DNA from: Modestobacter roseus
GTDB lineage: Bacteria > Actinomycetota > Actinomycetes > Mycobacteriales > Geodermatophilaceae
Direction of reading: 5' to 3'
Assembly: GCF_007994135.1 (NCBI RefSeq)
Contig: NZ_VLKF01000001.1
Span: 868,001-932,000 of the forward strand
Length of the DNA: 64,000 nucleotides
A model generated the notes under the pieces. That model saw nothing but the letters and a program-made list of their open reading frames with translations, did not search any database and was not told the origin of the DNA. A program made the position numbers and the translations under genes. How positions within the stretch are numbered: the stretch's first letter is position 1; each line of letters opens with the position of its first letter. Positions 32,975-39,129 of this stretch are shown here, piece by piece.

Positions 32975-32992
32975 ATCATCACCGGTGATGAT
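32975..32992. promoter_or_regulatory. 18-bp perfect palindrome over the acyl-CoA dehydrogenase start
   Basis: ATCATCACC (32975-32983) joined to GGTGATGAT (32984-32992), with no spacer. The plus-strand GTG (32985) and ATG (32988) start codons lie in the right arm. It separates the minus-strand cupin operon from the plus-strand quartet and is a candidate operator for either. Confidence 0.5.
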
Positions 32993-33971
32993 CACCTCAG
33001 GGACCGGCGCCGACGACCCGGTGGCGCGGACCGCGTCGTCCTTCCGGTCGCTGCTGGAGGCAGGGTGGTCCCCGCCGCTGCCCGGCGCCGGGGCGACCCT
33101 GGACCGCTGGCGGCAGTTGGCCGCCCTCGCCGAGCGCGACCTCCCGCTGGCCCGGCTGGCCGAAGGCCACGCGGACGCCGTCGCGGTGCTCGCCGAGCTG
33201 GGGGAGCCCGAGACGCCGCACGGCGCCCGGCTGGGCGTGTGGGCGGCCGAGCCGCCGGACGGCCGGGTCGCCGCCACCCCCACCGACGACGGCGGCTGGC
33301 AGCTGACCGGCCGCAAGCGGTGGTGCTCCGGTGCGGGGGTCCTCACCGCCGCGCTGGTCACCGCGACCGCCGACGACGGACGGCGGCTCTTCCTGCTGGA
33401 CCTGGACCACCCGGGGGTGCGGGTCGACCCGACCGCGTGGGTCGGCGCCGGGATGGCCGGCAGCGACACCGCCGACGTGCACCTGCACGACGTCCCGGTC
33501 CGGCCGGTCGGCGGTCCCGGGGCCTACCTGGCCCGGCCCGGCTTCTGGCACGGCGGGATCGGCGTCGCCGCCGTCTGGGCCGGTGGCGCCCGGGGCGTCG
33601 CGGCCGCACTGGTCGCCGCCGCGGTCCGGCGCGGCCCCGACCCGCTGCGGGACGCCGCCGTCGGCGCGGTCGACGTGCTGCTCGCCGGGGTGGACGCCGC
33701 CCTGCGGGGAGCTGCGGCGGAGGTCGACGCCGACCCGCTGGACCGGGCCGGGACGGCCCAGCTGCGGGCCCAGCGGCTGCGGGCGCTCGCCGCCCGGGCC
33801 GGGGAGGAGGTGCTCGGCACCGTCGGCCGCGCGCTGGGGGCGGCGCCGCTGGCGCACGACGCCGAGCACGCCGCCCGCGTCGCCGACCTCACCGTCTACC
33901 TGCGCCAGCACCACGGGGAACGGGATCTCGCCGCCCTGGGCGCCCTGGTGCGCGAGCGGGCCGCCCGGTGA
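32988..33971 (+). CDS. Acyl-CoA dehydrogenase family protein
   Basis: Flavoprotein of 327 residues resembling acyl-CoA dehydrogenases. GGWQLTGRKRWCSGAGVLTAALVTA is the flavin-binding middle beta domain, followed by VRVDPTAWVGAGMAGSDTADVHLHDVPV. The helical C-terminus is shorter than in standard enzymes (about 380), and the usual catalytic Glu is not obvious, so dehydrogenase activity is uncertain. First gene of a four-gene unit with GTGA overlaps (acyl-CoA DH, PIG-L, methyltransferase, GT2). Confidence 0.78.
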   Translation: MITSGTGADDPVARTASSFRSLLEAGWSPPLPGAGATLDRWRQLAALAERDLPLARLAEGHADAVAVLAELGEPETPHGARLGVWAAEPPDGRVAATPTDDGGWQLTGRKRWCSGAGVLTAALVTATADDGRRLFLLDLDHPGVRVDPTAWVGAGMAGSDTADVHLHDVPVRPVGGPGAYLARPGFWHGGIGVAAVWAGGARGVAAALVAAAVRRGPDPLRDAAVGAVDVLLAGVDAALRGAAAEVDADPLDRAGTAQLRAQRLRALAARAGEEVLGTVGRALGAAPLAHDAEHAARVADLTVYLRQHHGERDLAALGALVRERAAR

Positions 33972-34717
33972 CGGGACCCGAGGACCGGATCGCCGCACCC
34001 GGCACCGACGAGGTGACCTGGGCGGCGTGGCTGCCGGCGCAGGACTGGCCACGGTGGGTGCCCGACCCGGCGTGGACCCGGGTGGCGGTCTGCGCCGCCC
34101 ACCCCGACGACGAGGTGCTCGGCGCCGGCGGGGTGCTGGCCCTGCTCGCCGGTGCGGGGATCGCGCTGCACCTGGTCGCGGCCACCGACGGCGAGGGCAG
34201 CCATCCGGGCAGCGCGGTGCTCTCCGCGGCGGAGCTGGCCACCCGGCGGGTGGCCGAGACCCGGGACGCGCTGGCCGAGCTGGGGGTCGCGGCCACCACC
34301 ACCCGGCTGGCGCTGCCGGACTCCGGGCTGGCCGCGCGGGAGCCGGAGCTCACGGCCGCGCTGGCCGCCGCGGTCGAGGGGGCGGACGCCGTCCTGGCGC
34401 CGTGGACCGGGGATGCACACCCCGACCACGAGGCGGTCGGCCGGGCGGCGGTGGCCGCGGGGCGCGCGCTCGGCGTGCCGGTGTGGCAGTACCCGGTCTG
34501 GACGTGGCACTGGGCCACCCCGGACGACGCCCGGGTGCCCTGGCACGCGGCGCACCGGGTCGACCTGCCAGAGGGGGTGCGGGCGGCGAAGCGGGCCGCG
34601 GTGGCCCGGTTCACCACCCAGGTCCGGCCGCTGGGCCCGGACCCGGCCGACCGGGTGGTGCTGCCACCGGAGGTGCTGGCCCACTTCGACCGCGACTGCG
34701 AGGTGCTCTTCCGGTGA
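33968..34717 (+). CDS. PIG-L family N-acetylglucosaminyl deacetylase
   Basis: Zinc-dependent de-N-acetylase of the PIG-L/MshB family (249 residues). AVCAAHPDDEVLGAGGVLALLAGAG (about 38-62) holds the His-Pro-Asp-Asp zinc motif and catalytic Asp. The third ligand is in WTGDAHPDHEAVGRAA. These enzymes remove acetyl from GlcNAc linked to a lipid or glycan. GTG overlaps at both ends tie it to the acyl-CoA dehydrogenase and the NodS-like methyltransferase. Substrate not known. Confidence 0.87.
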   Translation: MTGPEDRIAAPGTDEVTWAAWLPAQDWPRWVPDPAWTRVAVCAAHPDDEVLGAGGVLALLAGAGIALHLVAATDGEGSHPGSAVLSAAELATRRVAETRDALAELGVAATTTRLALPDSGLAAREPELTAALAAAVEGADAVLAPWTGDAHPDHEAVGRAAVAAGRALGVPVWQYPVWTWHWATPDDARVPWHAAHRVDLPEGVRAAKRAAVARFTTQVRPLGPDPADRVVLPPEVLAHFDRDCEVLFR

Positions 34718-35328
34718 CCCTGCCCCCGTCCTTCTTCGACGCCATGTACGCCGCGGCCGAGGACCCCTGGTCCATGCGCGCCCGGTGGTACGAGCGGCGC
34801 AAGTACGCCCTGACGACGGCGGTGCTGCCGCGCGAGCGCTACGCCGAGGGGTTGGAGGTCGGCTGCTCGGTGGGGGAGCTGACCGCCCGGCTGGCCGACC
34901 GGTGCGACCGGCTCACCGGGTGGGACGCCAGCGCCGCGGCGGTCGAACGGGCAACCCGCCGGGTCGCCGGCGCCGGCTCTGTGCGGATCGAGCAGGCCAC
35001 CGTCCCGGACCACCCGCTCCCGCAGGTCGACCTGCTGGTGCTCTCCGAGGTCCTCTACTACCTCGACCAGCCCGACCTGCAGCGGTTCCTGGCCCAGGTG
35101 CCCGGCGCCGTCCGCCCCGGCGGCACCGTGCTCGCCGTGCACTGGCGCCACCCCGTGGCGGAGTACCCGCAGACCGGCGACGCGGTGCACGAGGCGCTGC
35201 GCGCGGCGCTGCCCTGGCCGCGGGTGGCCGCGCACGAGGAGCCGGACCTGCTGCTGGACTGCTGGGTGGTGGCCGGCGCCGACGACGTCCGCGCGGCCTC
35301 GGTGGCGGCCGCCGAACAGCTGTGGTGA
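34714..35328 (+). CDS. NodS-like SAM-dependent methyltransferase
   Basis: Small class I methyltransferase of 204 residues. It opens FFDAMYAAAEDPWSMRARWYERRKYALTTAVLP, the characteristic start of NodS-type enzymes, then LEVGCSVGELTARLADRCDRLTGWDAS (SAM motif I) and VDLLVLSEVLYYLD (motif IV). NodS N-methylates the deacetylated glucosamine of Nod factors, which fits the adjacent deacetylase. The actual acceptor is unknown. GTGA overlaps at both ends. Confidence 0.83.
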   Translation: MTLPPSFFDAMYAAAEDPWSMRARWYERRKYALTTAVLPRERYAEGLEVGCSVGELTARLADRCDRLTGWDASAAAVERATRRVAGAGSVRIEQATVPDHPLPQVDLLVLSEVLYYLDQPDLQRFLAQVPGAVRPGGTVLAVHWRHPVAEYPQTGDAVHEALRAALPWPRVAAHEEPDLLLDCWVVAGADDVRAASVAAAEQLW

Positions 35329-36053
35329 GCGGGGTCGACCTGCTCGGGGTGGTGGTGCCGGCGCGGGACGAGGAGGAGCTGCTGCCCGGGTGCCTGGCGG
35401 CCCTCGCGGCCGCGGCCGCCCACCCGGAGCTGTCCGGGGTGGCCGTCCGCGTGCTGGTGGTGACCGACGGGTGCACGGACGGCACCGCCGCCGTCGGCCA
35501 CGCCGCCGGGGTCACCGTCGTGCCCGGAGCCGGTCGGGGGGTGGGCGCGGCCCGGGACCTGGGGGCGCGGACCGTGCTGCACGCCGCGCGGCAGGAGGGG
35601 GTGCCGGCCGGACGGGTGTGGCTGGCCTGCACCGACGCCGACAGCCGGGTGCCCGCCGACTGGCTGGTCGTGCACCGGGCGGCCGCCGCGGCAGGGGTGG
35701 ACGCGCTCGCCGGCACGGTGACCGTCGAGGACTGGTCCGGTTTCCCGCCCGGCGCCGAGGCGGAGTTCACCGCCGCCTACACCGCGTGGCGGGGTGCCCC
35801 GGACGCGGTCCACCCGCACGTGCACGGCGCGAACCTCGGCGTCCGCGGGGACGCCTACCTCGCCGCCGGTGGCTTCCCGCCGCTGCTGGTCGGGGAGGAC
35901 CACGGCCTGGTCGACGCGCTCGTCGCCGGGGGAGCGGTGGTGCTGCGCAGCCCGGCGGCCCCGGTGCGCACGTCGTCCCGGCGGGTGGCCCGGGCGCGGC
36001 TGGGCTTCGGCGCGGACCTGGACCGGCTCGCCTGCCGGCTGGGAGCCGACTGA
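35325..36053 (+). CDS. Family 2 glycosyltransferase
   Basis: GT2 enzyme of 242 residues. LLGVVVPARDEEELLPGCLAAL begins the fold; VLVVTDGCTDGTAA and CTDADSRVPADWL give the DxD metal site; VHGANLGVRGDAYLAAGGFPPLLVGEDHGLVDAL is the acceptor/ED region. No membrane helices, so it is soluble or peripheral. Last member of the quartet. Its presence next to a GlcNAc deacetylase and NodS-like methyltransferase suggests it adds the sugar they modify. Confidence 0.83.
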   Translation: MSGVDLLGVVVPARDEEELLPGCLAALAAAAAHPELSGVAVRVLVVTDGCTDGTAAVGHAAGVTVVPGAGRGVGAARDLGARTVLHAARQEGVPAGRVWLACTDADSRVPADWLVVHRAAAAAGVDALAGTVTVEDWSGFPPGAEAEFTAAYTAWRGAPDAVHPHVHGANLGVRGDAYLAAGGFPPLLVGEDHGLVDALVAGGAVVLRSPAAPVRTSSRRVARARLGFGADLDRLACRLGAD

Positions 36054-36058
36054 CCCGC

Positions 36059-36064
36059 TACCCT
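36059..36064 (+). promoter_or_regulatory. -10 element of the dinB promoter
   Basis: TACCCT lies two bases before the LexA box, so LexA bound at 36066-36081 would block initiation. A matching -35 is not obvious. Confidence 0.4.
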
Positions 36065-36065
36065 G

Positions 36066-36081
36066 TCGAACAGGTGTTCGA
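36066..36081 (+). promoter_or_regulatory. LexA-binding SOS box upstream of dinB
   Basis: TCGAAC-AGGT-GTTCGA is a perfect actinobacterial LexA site 88 bp upstream of the dinB start and immediately after the -10 box. Confidence 0.85.
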
Positions 36082-36109
36082 CGGTCGCGGGGAAGACGGC
36101 CGTCGGGCG

Positions 36110-36137
36110 GGTGCCGGGTGCCGGGTGCCGGGTGCGC
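36110..36137 (+). repeat. heptanucleotide tandem repeat in the dinB leader
   Basis: Three perfect GGTGCCG units followed by GGTGCGC, between the SOS box and the dinB start. The run may change leader length by slippage. Confidence 0.75.
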
Positions 36138-36168
36138 GGGGGCGCGGGGTGGTGAGGGGTGTCACGGA

Positions 36169-37440
36169 GTGTCCGATCGGGCTGCCGGCTGCACGGTGCT
36201 GCACGTCGACATGGACGCCTTCTTCGCCAGCGTCGAGGTGCGCCGGCACCCCGAGCTGGCCGGCACGCCGGTGATCGTCGGCGGCGCCGGCAACCGCGGG
36301 GTGGTCACCTCGGCCACCTACGAGGCCCGGGCCTACGGGGTGCACAGCGCCATGCCGACGTCACGTGCCCTGCGGCTCTGCCCGACCGCCACCGTGCTGC
36401 CCGGTGACCTGGCGCTCTACGCCGAGGTCTCCCGCTCGGTCATGGCGCTGTTCCGCAGCGTCACCCCGCTGGTCGAGCCGCTGAGCCTGGACGAGGCGTT
36501 CCTCGACGTCTCCGGCGCCGGTCGCCGGCTGGGCGGGCCGGTGCAGATCGGCGAGTACATCCGGGGCCGGGTCTTCGACGAGCAGGGGATCACCTGCTCG
36601 GTCGGGGTGGCCGGGAGCAAGTTCGTGGCCAAGCTGGCCTCCACCCGGTCCAAGCCCGACGGGCTGCTGGTGGTGCCGCCGGCCGAGGTCATGGACTTCC
36701 TGCACCCGCTGCCGGTCGGGGCGCTGTGGGGTGTGGGCGCGAAGACCGAGGAGGTGCTGCTGCGCCTGGGGCTGAAGACGGTGGGCGACCTGGCGCACGT
36801 GCCGGCCCGCACCCTGCAGCGGGCGGTGGGTCAGGCGGCCGGCAGCCACCTGCACGAGCTGGCCTGGGGGCGCGACCCGCGCCGGGTGGTGCCCGACGAG
36901 CCCGACCGGTCCACCGGGGCCGAGGAGACCTTCGGCACCGACGTCGACGACCCCGCGGTGGTGCACCGGGAACTGCTGCACCTGGCCGAGCGGACCGCGG
37001 GGCGGCTGCGCTCCACCGGCCACCTGGCCCGCACGGTCACCCTCAAGGTCCGCTTCGCCGACTTCACCACGATCACCCGGTCGCGCACCTTGAAGGTCCC
37101 GACCGACGTGGGCCAGGAGCTGTACGACACCGCCCGCACGCTCTTCGACGCCCTCGGGCTGGACCGGGCCCGGATCCGGCTGGTGGGCGTGCGGGCCGAG
37201 GGGCTGGTGGAGGCCGAGGGAACCGCCCGCCAGCTGGAGCTCGGTGCCCGGGAGCACGGCCGCCGGGACGCCGAGCTGGCCGCCGACCGGGCCGCCCGGC
37301 GCTTCGGGGCCGGTGCCGTCCGCCCGGCCACCCTGCTCGGTCGCACCCGGCCGCCCGGTGAGCGCCCGGCCACCTCCCGGACGGCGCCGGGGGAGGGGCC
37401 GCGACCGGGGCCGCGACAGGGACCGGGGACCCCTCGCTGA
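36169..37440 (+). CDS. dinB: DNA polymerase IV (Y-family)
   Basis: Error-prone translesion polymerase of 423 residues. Catalytic residues are visible: Asp14 in VDMDAFFASVE and Asp108-Glu109 in SLDEAFLDVSG. ITCSVGVAGSKFVAKLAS is the family signature; WGVGAKTEEVLLRLGLKTVGDLA is the thumb helix-hairpin-helix; the little-finger domain ends near residue 350. The tail is disordered and Pro/Arg-rich without a clear clamp-binding QLxLF. The GTG at 36169 is preferred; the first conserved residues follow 10 codons later. SOS-regulated through the box upstream. Confidence 0.92.
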   Translation: MSDRAAGCTVLHVDMDAFFASVEVRRHPELAGTPVIVGGAGNRGVVTSATYEARAYGVHSAMPTSRALRLCPTATVLPGDLALYAEVSRSVMALFRSVTPLVEPLSLDEAFLDVSGAGRRLGGPVQIGEYIRGRVFDEQGITCSVGVAGSKFVAKLASTRSKPDGLLVVPPAEVMDFLHPLPVGALWGVGAKTEEVLLRLGLKTVGDLAHVPARTLQRAVGQAAGSHLHELAWGRDPRRVVPDEPDRSTGAEETFGTDVDDPAVVHRELLHLAERTAGRLRSTGHLARTVTLKVRFADFTTITRSRTLKVPTDVGQELYDTARTLFDALGLDRARIRLVGVRAEGLVEAEGTARQLELGAREHGRRDAELAADRAARRFGAGAVRPATLLGRTRPPGERPATSRTAPGEGPRPGPRQGPGTPR

Positions 37441-37593
37441 CCGTCCCGAGCGGCCTCCGGGGGCATGATCACCGCACTCCCGGGTGTGTCGGGAGCCGCT
37501 CGCCTTTCGCACCCCGCAAACGGCTCGTATCCTCGGTGCCACCACCGGCGGACTGTCGTCGTTGGGTTGTGTACTGCGCACCTGGAGGTCGAC

Positions 37594-37962
37594 GTGCCGC
37601 TCTCCGAGCACGAGCAGCGTCTGCTGGAGCAGATCGAGCGCGCCCTCGTCGACGACGATCCGAAGTTCGCCTCGACCGTCCGCACCGGTGACCGCCGGCA
37701 GAAGGCCCGCCGCAAGGTGCAGTTGGGTGCTCTGCTGGTCGTCGTCGGACTGGGCGTGATGGTCAGCGGCGTGGCCCTGAACAACGTCGTCGTCGGCGTG
37801 CTGGGGTCCTTGATCGCGTTCGGTGGAGCCGCACTCGGCGTGCTGAACTACAAGGCCGCCACCGGCGCCGTCGAGGCCGGCCCGGCCCCGACCGGTCCCG
37901 GGGCGCCACGGCCAGCCGCGGCAAGCCCGGGAAGCCCGGCAAGGCCGCGCGCCAGCCGCTGA
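37594..37962 (+). CDS. DUF3040 membrane protein, 3' end apparently frameshifted
   Basis: Small actinobacterial membrane protein. From GTG 37594, with a perfect GGAGG 5 nt upstream, it reads PLSEHEQRLLEQIERALVDDDPKFAS (DUF3040 hallmark), then two membrane helices (LGALLVVVGLGVMVSGVAL and VVVGVLGSLIAFGGAALGVLNY). The open frame ends at 37962 with an atypical Pro/Ser tail (122 residues). In another frame the DNA goes on to encode KNRLEERFRRRYDQ and stops at 38006, the type of basic end this family has. One extra G in the GGGG run at 37900-37903 would join them (137 residues). Function unknown. Confidence 0.75.
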   Translation: MPLSEHEQRLLEQIERALVDDDPKFASTVRTGDRRQKARRKVQLGALLVVVGLGVMVSGVALNNVVVGVLGSLIAFGGAALGVLNYKAATGAVEAGPAPTGPGAPRPAAASPGSPARPRASR

Positions 37963-38076
37963 AGAACCGGCTCGAGGAGCGCTTCCGCCGCCGCTACGAC
38001 CAGTAGCCGCAGCGACCCCGTCCACCAGCGCAGCCGCCGTCCCCCGGGACGGCGGCTGCGCTGACTCCGGCGACGG

Positions 38077-39057
38077 TCAGCCGGCGGCCGAGGGTGCCGT
38101 GGTCGAGGGTGCCGTGGTCGGCAGTGCGGTGTCGAACAGCGCGCTGACCGACTCCCCGTCGTGGATGCGCTGCACCGCCTGGGCCAGCGCCGGGGCGACC
38201 GACAGGACGGTCAGCTTCTCCGAAGCACCCACCGGCACCGTGTTGGTGCAGACGATCTCGAGCACGTCCGGCTGCGCGCCGATCCGATCGAGCGCCCCGG
38301 CGGTGAACAGCCCGTGCGTGCAGGCCACCCGGATCGACCGGGCGCCGGCGTCCCGCAGCCGGTCGATCAGCTCCAGCACGGTGCTGCCCTTGGCGATCTC
38401 GTCGTCCAGCACGATGACGTCGCGGTCGGCCACCTCGCCGATGACCGCGCTGATGCTCACCCGGTCGTCGGCGTACCGCTGCTTGGCGCCCGCAGCGACC
38501 GGCACGCCCAGGCGGCGCGCGAACGCCGCCGCCTCCTTGGCGTTGCCCAGGTCCGGGGAGACCACCGTGGTGCGGGACAGGTCCAGGGACCGGAAGTGGT
38601 CGGCCAGCTCCCGCAGCGCGTGCAGGTGGTCGACCGGCACGCTGAAGAACCCGTGCACCTGCGGGGAGTGCAGCGTCATCGCCAGCACCCGGCTCGCGCC
38701 GGCGGCGACCAGCAGGTCGGCGATCAGCCGGCCGCCGATGGAGATCCGGGGCGCGTCCTTCTTGTCCGACCGGGCGTAGGCGTAGTGCGGCATGACCACG
38801 GTGATCCGGGCCGCCGACGCCCCGCGGGCGGCGTCGATCATCAGCAGCAGCTCGACCAGGTTCTCCTGCACCGGGGTCACCAGCGGCTGCACCAGGAAGA
38901 CGTCGCGCTCCCGGCAGTTGGCCTGCAGCTGCACCTCGAGGCAGTCGTTGGCGAACCGGGTCAGCCGCACCGGCTGCAGCGGCACGCCCAGCTGGGCGCA
39001 CATCTCCTCGGCCAGCTCGGGGTGGGCACTGCCGGCGAAGACGGCGATCTCGCGCAC
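38077..39057 (-). CDS. prs: Ribose-phosphate pyrophosphokinase
   Basis: Makes PRPP from ribose 5-phosphate and ATP (326 residues). It has the N-terminal FANDCLEVQLQANCRERDVFLVQP, ITVVMPHYAYARSDKKDAPRISIGGRLIADLL (ATP and allosteric region), VVSPDLGNAKEAAAFARRLG and the PRPP loop VIVLDDEIAKGSTVLE. That loop differs from the usual DDMIDTGGT, which suggests a second, paralogous synthetase rather than the main Prs. A GGAGTG site precedes the GTG start at 39057. The C-terminus ends in a short Thr/Ala/Pro tail. Convergent with the DUF3040 gene. Confidence 0.87.
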   Translation of the reverse strand: MREIAVFAGSAHPELAEEMCAQLGVPLQPVRLTRFANDCLEVQLQANCRERDVFLVQPLVTPVQENLVELLLMIDAARGASAARITVVMPHYAYARSDKKDAPRISIGGRLIADLLVAAGASRVLAMTLHSPQVHGFFSVPVDHLHALRELADHFRSLDLSRTTVVSPDLGNAKEAAAFARRLGVPVAAGAKQRYADDRVSISAVIGEVADRDVIVLDDEIAKGSTVLELIDRLRDAGARSIRVACTHGLFTAGALDRIGAQPDVLEIVCTNTVPVGASEKLTVLSVAPALAQAVQRIHDGESVSALFDTALPTTAPSTTAPSAAG

Positions 39058-39129
39058 GAGGCACTCCGGGGGTCGGGTGGGCCGGCGTGCTCGCCGACGC
39101 GACGACCGTAACCAGCGAGCGCCGGCCCG

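Noticed and set aside
33968-35328. PIG-L and methyltransferase as one fused gene
   Set aside because: They are fused in other bacteria but here a GTGA overlap and different frames separate them.
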